A stretch of DNA of 8,194 bases from Halanaerobiaceae bacterium (GTDB lineage Bacteria; Bacillota; Halanaerobiia; Halanaerobiales; Halarsenatibacteraceae): the NCBI GenBank assembly GCA_003554685.1, contig PWHA01000285.1, positions 1-8,194 on the forward strand, in the 5' to 3' direction. The translations under genes and the position numbers were made by a program. Under the pieces are notes generated by a model. It searched no databases, was not told where the DNA came from, and worked only from the letters and a program-made list of their open reading frames with translations. Position 1 is the first letter of the stretch. Each line of letters opens with the position of its first letter. This document shows, in pieces, positions 1 to 6,964 of this stretch.

Positions 1-1649
1 ATTTAATCTCCTTTGATAAGGGAGATCCAGCATCTTTAGAGGTCAATATCAAAGATGGCTCAGAGGAAGAAGAACCCGAGCCGGAACCTGAACCAGAACC
101 TGAGCCCGAGCCAGAACCGGAACCAGAACCCGGTGATATTGAAGTTAGCGGAACCTTTGACTGGAATCATAACTTCCCCAGTTCAGTGGTAGAGAATAAT
201 AATCTAGCAGAGGCAACTGGAGACTTTTGGGAGGTTGCCGAAGAGGAAAAAACTGCTATAGAGGCGCAGGCAGCCAATGAAATGATTTTACAATTAGAAT
301 CTGGCTTTGATAGAGAAACAGCTAAAGCCAAAGCTCAGGATTTAGGTTACAAATTTCTTGATTATTTAGCTGAACTAAATACCATGCTGGTAGAGGTGCC
401 GGAAAACTTGATCCGGGAAGAAGCTCTTAGTATAGCCAGCGCCGAAAGCGGAATCAGGTCAGCCCGTCCTAACAATGTTTTTACCATCCAGGATTTTGAA
501 GAACCCAATGATGAGTATTATTATAAGCAATGGGCTCCCTCTGTGATGCGATTACCCCAAACCTGGCGTGATATTACCGGTTCTAATAATGTCAGGGTGG
601 CGGTATTAGATACCGGAATTTATGACAGCAACTATGAATTAGAAGAGTTTGTTGATAGAGATTCAGGTTATGATTTTATAAATGATGATAATAATGCTCA
701 TGATGGTCATGGACATGGAACCCATGTGGCCGGTATTATTGGAGCCAAGGCTAATAATGACCGCGGAGTTGTTGGGGTAATGTGGGATAGCGAATTATTG
801 CCAGTCAAAGTTTTGAGCGATGGTGGTATGGGCAGCGAATGGACAATATCTCAAGGAATTTTATTTGCTGCCGGATTATTAGAAGATCATCCCATTGAGC
901 CAGCAGATGTTATTAACATGTCTTTGGGAATGAGTGGAGATAACACTACTCCTGAATTAATTGAAGAGTCGGTCCAAAAAGCAGATGAAGCAGGAGTAAT
1001 TATGGTAGCTGCTGCTGGTAATTCTGCCAGTGATATAGTAGGGTATCCAGCTCGTTTGAATGAAGTTATTGCTGTTAGTGCTCTTTCTTATAATGAAAAT
1101 GGTGCTCCAGAACTGGCCTCCTATTCAGATTATGGACCAGAAATTGATGTTGCTGCTCCCGGGACAGATATCTGGAGTACAGTGGAAAGTCATTATATAA
1201 CTTCCATGTCTGGTACCTCAATGGCCGCTCCTCAGGTGGCAGGTCTGGCAGGCTTAATGATAGCCGAAGGTGTTAACGCCAGTGAAGTACGCAATTTATT
1301 ACAACAAACAGCTATAGATTTAGGCGAACCAGGTTTTAATGAAGAGTATGGATATGGCATGATAAATACCTACTGGGGTGCTAATCAGGTTACTGAAGCA
1401 AGGGTGCTCGTTGGTGAGTATAATGACGGTAATATTAATGTAGTAGCAGAAGATAGGGCTAAAATTACTGATCAGCAATTTGTAATTGAAAATGTACCGG
1501 ATGGAGAATATGAGGTTATGGTCTGGTTGGATGTACGAGGAAATAATGTCCTGGAAAATGGCGATTATTTTGCCACCACGGGCAAAGTTGAATTAAATGA
1601 AGGAAGTTATGATTTTGAATTAACAGTAGAAGAATACTTCAATAATTAA
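1..1649 (+). CDS. Exported S8 (subtilisin-like) serine protease, 5' end cut off by the window edge
   Basis: The frame is open from position 3 to the TAA at 1647-1649, so the gene begins outside the window. A GTG at 186 lies in frame but is an internal Val codon, because open coding sequence with an (EP)10 linker (72-131) precedes it. Counting residues from that Val, a propeptide-like region (about 30-105) leads into PNDEYYYKQWAP and the peptidase S8 domain. The catalytic triad is complete: Asp142 in VAVLDTGI (codon 609), His177 in HGHGTHVAG (codon 714) and Ser345 in SGTSMAAP (codon 1218). The oxyanion Asn279 is in AAAGNS. Residues 405-487 form a small β-rich tail with an Asp/Asn-rich loop (DVRGNNVLENGD) that could bind calcium. 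The protein is acidic and probably acts outside the cytoplasm, although the signal peptide is not visible. It is convergent with the neighbouring cluster, so a shared role is not implied. The family call is very secure; the substrate is unknown. Confidence 0.95.
   Translation, partial: LISFDKGDPASLEVNIKDGSEEEEPEPEPEPEPEPEPEPEPEPGDIEVSGTFDWNHNFPSSVVENNNLAEATGDFWEVAEEEKTAIEAQAANEMILQLESGFDRETAKAKAQDLGYKFLDYLAELNTMLVEVPENLIREEALSIASAESGIRSARPNNVFTIQDFEEPNDEYYYKQWAPSVMRLPQTWRDITGSNNVRVAVLDTGIYDSNYELEEFVDRDSGYDFINDDNNAHDGHGHGTHVAGIIGAKANNDRGVVGVMWDSELLPVKVLSDGGMGSEWTISQGILFAAGLLEDHPIEPADVINMSLGMSGDNTTPELIEESVQKADEAGVIMVAAAGNSASDIVGYPARLNEVIAVSALSYNENGAPELASYSDYGPEIDVAAPGTDIWSTVESHYITSMSGTSMAAPQVAGLAGLMIAEGVNASEVRNLLQQTAIDLGEPGFNEEYGYGMINTYWGANQVTEARVLVGEYNDGNINVVAEDRAKITDQQFVIENVPDGEYEVMVWLDVRGNNVLENGDYFATTGKVELNEGSYDFELTVEEYFNN
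72..131 (+). repeat. (Glu-Pro)10 linker encoded by an imperfect 6-bp tandem repeat
   Basis: Ten consecutive GAR-CCN units encode ten EP dipeptides, preceded by three further Glu codons and followed by Gly-Asp. The third positions vary (CCT, CCA, CCC, CCG; GAA, GAG), so the peptide is kept more strictly than the DNA. It separates an upstream domain, of which only about 23 residues are visible, from a region starting DIEVSGTF. Such EP runs are stiff, extended spacers common in exported multidomain proteins. Confidence 0.9.
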
Positions 1650-1676
1650 TCATAACCCCCTAATATAACTTTTCAG

Positions 1677-1709
1677 CAATAAACCCCCTGATTGTAAGGG
1701 GGTTTATTG
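1677..1709. terminator. Bidirectional intrinsic terminator between convergent genes
   Basis: The arms CAATAAACCCCCT (1677-1689) and AGGGGGTTTATTG (1697-1709) are perfect complements of 13 bp around a 7-nt loop. The hairpin sits 27 nt after the protease stop and 20 nt beyond the stop of the convergent minus-strand gene. The A/T-rich outer arms supply a short U run in the transcript on either strand. It probably ends both transcripts. Confidence 0.85.
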
Positions 1710-1729
1710 TTGCTTGCCTTGATAATTTT

Positions 1730-2710
1730 TTAATATTGTTCCACCAGATCTAAATGAATTACAAAATATTGATAGTTGTCATCTTCAAAAGAAAAGTTTA
1801 ATTTATCTCCTTTATAAGTGGTAAATTGACCTGCTGATGGTCTTCTTTCCGGCAGATCAGTGAAATTTTGGTACCCCTGGACTTTAACTGCTTCATGATG
1901 GTCCTTCAAACTCCAACCAGAAAATAGATATAAAGATATATTAACTTCACCATTTTGTTTTTCCAAATCAATATAACCGGCCTGAATGTGCTGTCCAGCA
2001 ATGATCTGCTGGGTTATACCATCGTTAATGTCAAAATAGAACCACCAGGCTGAATCACCTGGGCCAGTAGTATCACCGGCAAAGGCAGTCTCTGTGGATA
2101 GAGCTGGTATCTCAGAGATGGTTACCAGAATAACATCTCTATACTGACCGGCCTCATTGGCACACCAAAATTTATCGGTTGATTCAGGCGAATAGGCTAC
2201 AGTAAAGGTTCCTTTATTATACTCAATATCTGTTATTCCCTCTCCAGGAGCAAATTCACTGCTATCATAAATTGATGAACTATCTTTTATCTTATAACGG
2301 ACAAATTCCTTGATATAATCATCTGTCAGACTGCCTATATCATCATTTTCATCATACCCGATAGATTTAAAGGATAACAAAATATTGCTACTATTTGTTT
2401 CAACTTCCCAGCTAACTTCATTTGTATATGATTCCAGGGGATTTAGAACCTCTATTGCTAAAAAATCATTTGAAAAAAAGGAATCCGGGTCGTAATCGGT
2501 AGCTCTATCTCCTGAGTCTAAGATTGTAAAGCGTGCAAAGGAAGTGACAGGTATATTTACCTTAAGCTCACTATAACCTAAAACTGAAGATTTAGCCTGT
2601 AATCTTCCTGGCACTGATAAAGTTATAACCACTAACAGTATAATAATAAAAACTAATAAATATTTTAAGCCAGATTTCTTTGTAACTTCTCTTCTGGTAT
2701 TAAATCTCAT
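1730..2710 (-). CDS. Exported β-rich protein of unknown function, 326 aa
   Basis: I do not recognise a named family. The ATG start is supported by GGGAGGG (2718-2724) seven bases upstream. The N-terminus is basic (RFNTRREVTKKSGLK), followed by a hydrophobic segment at about residues 17-33 and a possible signal-peptidase site after LQA (39). It is therefore either secreted or anchored by one N-terminal helix. The rest is predicted to be mostly β-strand and is rich in Asp, Ser and aromatic residues, with one Cys in FWCANEAG and no catalytic motif. The first strands (LKVNIPVTSFARFTIL, about residues 49-64) resemble those of the 290-aa protein at 6965-7837 in spacing of Leu, Val, Ile and Phe, suggesting a distantly related or minor subunit. 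It lies 139 nt beyond the secretin-barrel gene, behind a terminator-like hairpin, so it may be a separately controlled last member of the cluster. The exported nature is well supported; the subunit role is inference. Confidence 0.8.
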   Translation of the reverse strand: MRFNTRREVTKKSGLKYLLVFIIILLVVITLSVPGRLQAKSSVLGYSELKVNIPVTSFARFTILDSGDRATDYDPDSFFSNDFLAIEVLNPLESYTNEVSWEVETNSSNILLSFKSIGYDENDDIGSLTDDYIKEFVRYKIKDSSSIYDSSEFAPGEGITDIEYNKGTFTVAYSPESTDKFWCANEAGQYRDVILVTISEIPALSTETAFAGDTTGPGDSAWWFYFDINDGITQQIIAGQHIQAGYIDLEKQNGEVNISLYLFSGWSLKDHHEAVKVQGYQNFTDLPERRPSAGQFTTYKGDKLNFSFEDDNYQYFVIHLDLVEQY

Positions 2711-2784
2711 TTTTAATCCCTCCCTTTTGTCAAAATACCTAGACTATTCTTTAACTCCCATGGCTTAAATAAAACAAATTTATA

Positions 2785-2814
2785 AGGCCAGACCACCAGC
2801 AAGTAGCCTGGCCT
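2785..2814 (-). terminator. Probable terminator after the secretin/barrel operon
   Basis: AGGCCAG (2785-2791) and CTGGCCT (2808-2814) pair as a 7-bp stem, with two further GC pairs possible across a bulge. On the minus strand it is followed by a U-rich stretch (TATAAATTTGTTTTATTT). It lies 36 nt beyond the stop of the gene ending at 2850 and before the gene starting at 2710. The long loop and interrupted U tract make it a weak or partial terminator. Confidence 0.5.
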
Positions 2815-2849
2815 AAACTGGGGACAACTTCTACCAGATGAAAACATTA

Positions 2850-4151
2850 CTAAAACTCAAACCTTAAACCCAGAGTATATTTTTCTACTCCCCCACTATT
2901 ACCCTGAGCTCCTCCTATTAATGCCATATTATCAGTTAAATTCACTCCTAAAAAGGCACTGAGAGCATAACAACCAATTTTAGAATTATAGCGAAATCGG
3001 GCTGACAGTGGAGAAAATTTAAGGGCTGTCTCCAGCCAGTAGGCATGTTCAGCAGTAAAATCTCTTTCCTCTAAATTGAAAAATACTGGATAATAGGCAC
3101 CAGATATTTCAAAATGGTCACCAATAAAGAGCCTTTCTGATAAGATTACTGCTATTTCGATATCTTCACTATCAGGTTTTCTATTTTTTAGGGCCCGAAA
3201 ACCAAGTCGCAGTTCTTCTCTTATTATTCCATCCAACCCTATTTCAATATTATCGAGTCGGCGGGCTGTTTTGATTTCAAAGGCCGCTCCCTGCTCCTGA
3301 TCTAAGAGCAATAGGTTTATATCAGGACCAAGCATTATTTGCAAATAACCCGGCAGCGGTATTACTGGAACAATGCTAGGCCATAGTAGATTATCCAGAC
3401 CAGCTGCAGCTAACATGTTGGTCTGGCTGCCGATAGTATTTATTTCTAAGAGTCGGTGCTGTAAAAAAACAAGAAAGGTTGAAGCTGCTTTAACCTCCCT
3501 TCGATATAAAAGCTGTGTGGGAGTAGATTGACGGTTCCAATTGATAAAACCAATTAACTGTGGTTGGTTTTCCACACTTCTAAATCTGGTTTCAACTGCA
3601 GAAGCCTCCCCAAGGTTAAGCCTAATGTCAGTCATGACACTTTTATCTTCAGCTAATTTTGTCGGTAGCAGATCAATTTCAATCAGCTGTTGCAGCCGCA
3701 AAAGCCCTCCCTGGTATCTGCTATCAATCTCCAGAATTTCTTCCGCTAATTTTAAAGAAACTGACTCTCCGAGGACAGTATACAACATAGGGGCAACCTG
3801 TTGAGAGGTAACCAGGCTAGCCTGATAGGCATCAAGTTGGAATAATAGATTGCCAGCATTTGCTGCTATTTCAATAATATTATCCCGGGAGATAAAAGTT
3901 GTGATATCTATCATATCCGGGTCAAGCATCATTTTATTTAAACCAAACCGCTGCAGCTCTCTTTCGGTTATTTCCACCACCTGTAACTGATATTCAATTA
4001 AGCCTGGGGAAGATAAATTTTCTGTTGTATTTATACCGGCTGCCGCCAAATCTGTTAAAAAATAACTAAAAACAGCCAGTAGCAAAAATACAGTCAGTGC
4101 TAAAGAAGATACTATTTTGAGAGCCATGCTAAGAGTTTCTACTCTTTTCAT
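2850..4151 (-). CDS. Probable outer-membrane protein: degenerate secretin-like domain joined to a C-terminal β-barrel
   Basis: Numbering is from the alternative GTG at 4160. The ATG at 4151 (Met4) is preferred, because GGGAAGTGA lies five bases before it while the GTG has no ribosome site at usable distance. The gene overlaps the end of the secretin gene by 4 nt if the GTG is used. A long hydrophobic signal (about 12-41, LAAAG) indicates export. Residues 55-240 follow the strand order of the neighbouring secretin: YQLQVVEITERELQRFG matches the secretin's MIQVLVTEISSELINERG, and LLRLQQLIEIDLLP matches its RLERVDVGVSIDVTP. The secretin hallmarks VPLLGEIP and NPRV are absent. Residues 265-436 read as alternating amphipathic strands (IEIGLDGIIREELRLGFRAL; YALSAFLGVNLTDNMALIGG) ending in TLGLRFEF, the terminal-Phe signal typical of barrels inserted by BamA. 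It is probably a partner of the secretin in the outer membrane. The outer-membrane call is fairly secure; the secretin homology is inference from reading the two proteins side by side. Confidence 0.75.
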   Translation of the reverse strand: MKRVETLSMALKIVSSLALTVFLLLAVFSYFLTDLAAAGINTTENLSSPGLIEYQLQVVEITERELQRFGLNKMMLDPDMIDITTFISRDNIIEIAANAGNLLFQLDAYQASLVTSQQVAPMLYTVLGESVSLKLAEEILEIDSRYQGGLLRLQQLIEIDLLPTKLAEDKSVMTDIRLNLGEASAVETRFRSVENQPQLIGFINWNRQSTPTQLLYRREVKAASTFLVFLQHRLLEINTIGSQTNMLAAAGLDNLLWPSIVPVIPLPGYLQIMLGPDINLLLLDQEQGAAFEIKTARRLDNIEIGLDGIIREELRLGFRALKNRKPDSEDIEIAVILSERLFIGDHFEISGAYYPVFFNLEERDFTAEHAYWLETALKFSPLSARFRYNSKIGCYALSAFLGVNLTDNMALIGGAQGNSGGVEKYTLGLRFEF

Positions 4152-4156
4152 AATTC

Positions 4157-4165
4157 TCACTTCCC
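4157..4165 (-). promoter_or_regulatory. Ribosome binding site that decides the start at 4151
   Basis: On the minus strand GGGAAGTGA is followed by five bases and then ATG at 4151. It differs little from the ideal AGGAGGTGA and overlaps the upstream TGA stop, so the two genes are probably translationally coupled. A GTG at 4160 lies inside this site, which argues against it as the main start. Confidence 0.5.
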
Positions 4166-5335
4166 AATAATTTCAGGAGTTAAGAAGATGAGCAGCTCTC
4201 TTTCTGATTCCCTTTCAGTCTCCTGGCGGAAAAACCAGCGGACAAGAGGAATTTCTCCTAACAGAGGTACTGTGCTGACAAATTCAGTCTCCCTGCTCAA
4301 AGTCATGCCTCCTAAAGTCAATTGGGCACCGTTGCGGGCATAGACAGTGGTGTCTAGCTCACTTCTTTTAACGACCAATCTCTCCTGTCTTTCTTCACTG
4401 AAGTGGCTAATATCAGGTTTTATCCTCATTTTGATATATTCATCATTTAATATTCTGGGAGTTACATCGATGGAAACCCCGACATCAACCCTCTCCAGTC
4501 TGGCGCTGGCATTAGCTGGTTCTAAAATAATAACCTGCTCTTCTCCGATAAAGAGAGTGGCTGTTTCCCGGTCTGTTACCTGAACCCGGGGGTTAGCTTT
4601 AATCTCCACATCCTCAGTCTGAGAAAGAAATCTCAAACGACTTTCAAGTTCCCCAAAATCCCTTCCTAAGATTCCGGCAAAACCAGCTCGGTCATACTGC
4701 AACTGAAAATAATCATCATCCTGCTCCAAATTTAAAAACCTAAACAAATCTCCGCCTCGTTCGTTAATCAGTTCAGAGGAGATTTCTGTTACCAGTACCT
4801 GGATCATAACTTCCTGGGCCGGAGTATCAATTTTCGCCAAATCTCTCTTAAAACCTTCAATAATTTCCGGGGTAGCTGTTATGGTTATCATATCCCTGAC
4901 TCCACTACTACGGAGATACCTCTCATAATGAGCAGGTAGTAGAGCTATGGCTTCAGCAGCAGTTATATACTGCAATTTAATTATTTCTGTTTCAGCAATA
5001 CGCTGGAAATTAGGGCTACGGGGATCAATAACACTGACGAGATAATAATCATCGATTTTCCTAAAGGAATAACCTCCCTTTAATAACATCATCGTTAAAG
5101 CCTGCTCTATAGGGACCTCCTCTAAATCCAGTGTCACATAACCCCGGACTGAATCATCAGCAATTATATTAACACCGGTCTGCAGGGTTATTTCATTTAA
5201 AGCCTCCTGTATATCAGTATAAAAAAAGAGGGTTGAAACCAAAGGCTCATCTATTTCTTCTGCCTGCAGAGGTATAACCACAATTAGACTTAAAAACAAA
5301 ATAATCATTATCATTATAATACTTTTAGACCTCAT
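4157..5335 (-). CDS. Compact secretin (GspD/PilQ superfamily outer-membrane channel), 392 aa
   Basis: Secretins form large multimeric gated channels in the outer membrane for export of folded proteins or fibres. A signal peptide is visible (hydrophobic 6-21, cleavage probably after LQA, residue 25). Residues about 37-100 form an STN/N0-like domain (DIQEALNEITLQTGVNII, then VPIEQALTMML). Residues about 115-170 form an N1/KH-like domain (IIKLQYITAAEAIALL, ending AKIDTP). The secretin core spans about 174-390, with ANPRVQVTDRETATLFIGEE and the diagnostic block VPLLGEIPLVRWFF (356-369) followed by ELLIFLTPEII. At 392 residues, with a single N1-type module, it is short compared with typical GspD or PilQ. 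AGGAGG at 5344-5349 fixes the ATG. The stop of the 508-aa gene is 21 nt upstream and the next gene starts within its stop codon, so these three form a tight operon. The family call is very secure; the exported substrate is not known. Confidence 0.93.
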   Translation of the reverse strand: MRSKSIIMIMIILFLSLIVVIPLQAEEIDEPLVSTLFFYTDIQEALNEITLQTGVNIIADDSVRGYVTLDLEEVPIEQALTMMLLKGGYSFRKIDDYYLVSVIDPRSPNFQRIAETEIIKLQYITAAEAIALLPAHYERYLRSSGVRDMITITATPEIIEGFKRDLAKIDTPAQEVMIQVLVTEISSELINERGGDLFRFLNLEQDDDYFQLQYDRAGFAGILGRDFGELESRLRFLSQTEDVEIKANPRVQVTDRETATLFIGEEQVIILEPANASARLERVDVGVSIDVTPRILNDEYIKMRIKPDISHFSEERQERLVVKRSELDTTVYARNGAQLTLGGMTLSRETEFVSTVPLLGEIPLVRWFFRQETERESERELLIFLTPEIIGK

Positions 5336-5356
5336 TTTTATCCCCTCCTAAAAAAC

Positions 5357-6883
5357 TTAATCTATTTCGATGACAAAGTCCTGGCTGTCGAGTTCCTGGC
5401 CACTTTCAGTTAAAAAGACTCGGGCGGTATACTGTCCTGGAGTTATCCTGCCGCTTCTTTCACCCAGATAATGACCATAATGATCCGGTAAAACTCTACT
5501 CATTGTATCATCTAAATCAAAGTATATATTAGCATATAAATCTCCAGCGGCATCAATTAGCTCCAGACGGGCCTGGGGAAGAATGGCTTTCCTTCCTTCA
5601 TTTTTAACCGTTAAACTAAATAAATCTTCCCTTTCTCCCTGATTATAAATCAGGTCAGTTATGGCTGCTGCCATTTTTATATCAGTACCGATGAGGGCAT
5701 CTAATTCAATAAAGTGGGTCTCCAGGAGCTCTCCTGCCTGATTGTAAACTTCAATATTATGAAAGCCATAATATCCACCACTTGCTAGCTCTCTGGGTGC
5801 TCGAAAAATAAGCAGTTGGCGCCCTGATCTGCGAGGAGGTATAATAAAATCACGCTCACCTCTAATCTCAACATTTATATTACTAAAAATTGAATTGGGA
5901 TAATCATACCTAACTTCACCAGGATTGGTTTTAATCCTGATAGGTTCAGCAGTACGATTGGAAAATTCTATCATCTGAGTTGATGTTGCCCCCGGGCGTA
6001 AATTTAAAGAAAGCTGCGCTGGTTCAAAGCTCACATGCTTGATTTCTCTATCGGCCAGATAACTTTCATCAATTTCCACTGTTTTTCTTTGAATAACCTG
6101 ACGTCCGTCAGCATATCGCATAAAGAGCTGCAGTTCATATATACCAGGATACAATAGTTCCGTAATTTCACCTCTGTAAATGAGCTCACTATAGGGATAT
6201 ACTCTAAAATTTTCTCTTCTGGTTAAAGAAGTGGCCGGGCTAAAGACTGGTACCCTTTCTAGAAGCCTCCGGTCCTCGGTTCTAATGGTAACGTCAGCTA
6301 CTGCAGGAAAACTTAAAGGACTTTTATTCTCAAAATGAGTTTTGATTATTGGCCTACCGGTATCATTTAGCTCTATTGCTAAGTCAAGCACTTCCAGCTG
6401 GGCTAATTGACTGGGACGGTCAATATTGATATTTATTCTGACAGCATAACGTATTCTGTAGGCCATTATTGAACCTGGCCTATCAAGAGCTTCAGATTCT
6501 TCAATCATAATAACTGCTGTATGGGAGCCTCCAGCATCAAAGGGAACATTAATTGTTCCGGGAATTCTAGTTACCTCTCTAGCTGGTAGCATGACCCTGT
6601 TATTTTCAAACTCTATCCAGTCCAGTACTGGATTTGTGGGTGTTTCTGTAGTTATATAACTCAACCTTCCATCAAGAGACTGCACGACATCGACTAAATT
6701 AATTGTCATCTCTGTCCTGGTTGTCCCCCCGGTAATATCGATATAAAAGTTTTCGCTTTCACCTGGTGATAATTCCAAGTTGAGCAACAAGGGCGAAACC
6801 TGGATAGCAGATATCGGTACTGAGAAAGCGACTAATATAGCAAATAATACTACTATTTGGATACATAATAACTTAATCTTCAT
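5357..6883 (-). CDS. Periplasmic protein with duplicated Ig/PapD-like (DUF916/DUF3324-like) domain pairs, 508 aa
   Basis: A Sec signal peptide (hydrophobic 9-22, likely cleaved after ISA, residue 26) precedes an all-β protein with no C-terminal anchor. Four modules are visible: A1 (about 27-158), A2 (160-275), B1 (283-402) and B2 (405-508). A1 opens IQVSPLLLNLELSPGE and B1 opens VSFEPAQLSLNLRPGA. A2 and B2 share an ending of the type PGIYELQLF / PGQYTARVF, followed by VEID / VIEID. The A1 strand order, with DWIEFENNRVMLPAREV and then INVPFDAGG, is like PapD-type pilus chaperones and the DUF916 domain of WxL-interacting proteins. WxL-interacting proteins normally end in a membrane helix, absent here. 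The GAGGTGA ribosome site (6891-6897) lies seven bases before the ATG. It sits between the putative subunit gene and the secretin, which fits a periplasmic chaperone or adaptor for that subunit. The Ig-like architecture is well supported; the chaperone role is inferred. Confidence 0.8.
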   Translation of the reverse strand: MKIKLLCIQIVVLFAILVAFSVPISAIQVSPLLLNLELSPGESENFYIDITGGTTRTEMTINLVDVVQSLDGRLSYITTETPTNPVLDWIEFENNRVMLPAREVTRIPGTINVPFDAGGSHTAVIMIEESEALDRPGSIMAYRIRYAVRININIDRPSQLAQLEVLDLAIELNDTGRPIIKTHFENKSPLSFPAVADVTIRTEDRRLLERVPVFSPATSLTRRENFRVYPYSELIYRGEITELLYPGIYELQLFMRYADGRQVIQRKTVEIDESYLADREIKHVSFEPAQLSLNLRPGATSTQMIEFSNRTAEPIRIKTNPGEVRYDYPNSIFSNINVEIRGERDFIIPPRRSGRQLLIFRAPRELASGGYYGFHNIEVYNQAGELLETHFIELDALIGTDIKMAAAITDLIYNQGEREDLFSLTVKNEGRKAILPQARLELIDAAGDLYANIYFDLDDTMSRVLPDHYGHYLGERSGRITPGQYTARVFLTESGQELDSQDFVIEID

Positions 6884-6910
6884 TGGTGTATCACCTCACT
6901 AGAGCTTGAT

Positions 6911-6949
6911 AAAAAAGCAGGCCAGAAAGAAATTAGCTTTCTGGCCTGC
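6911..6949 (-). terminator. Strong intrinsic terminator inside the cluster, after the 290-aa subunit gene
   Basis: GCAGGCCAGAAAG (6917-6929) and CTTTCTGGCCTGC (6937-6949) are perfect 13-bp complements around a 7-nt loop. On the minus strand the hairpin is followed directly by TTTTTT (6911-6916), the textbook form. It lies 16 nt past the stop at 6965. Only about 27 nt separate the U tract from the next start codon, too little for a full new promoter, so the downstream genes probably depend on readthrough. Confidence 0.9.
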
Positions 6950-6964
6950 AATAAAACAAGTTTA

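Noticed and set aside
186..188. GTG as start of the protease gene
   Set aside because: The frame is open upstream to the window edge and encodes an EP linker, and no ribosome site precedes the GTG.
2728..2733. TTGACA on the minus strand as a -35 box for the 326-aa gene
   Set aside because: It is only about 18 nt from the start codon, so the -10 box would fall inside the coding region.
3541..3804. Plus-strand 87-codon open frame
   Set aside because: It lies entirely within the secretin-barrel gene on the other strand, and its translation is Ser/Ile-rich antisense without a ribosome site.
4347..4583. Plus-strand 78-codon open frame
   Set aside because: It is antisense to the secretin core, which is strongly supported by its family motifs.
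4157..5335. Calling the secretin gspD or pilQ
   Set aside because: No type II or type IV pilus partner genes are visible, and the protein is shorter than typical members, so a specific symbol is not justified.
2850..6883. Classical chaperone-usher operon
   Set aside because: No ~800-aa usher is present; the outer-membrane channel here is a secretin, and the chaperone-like protein is twice the usual length.
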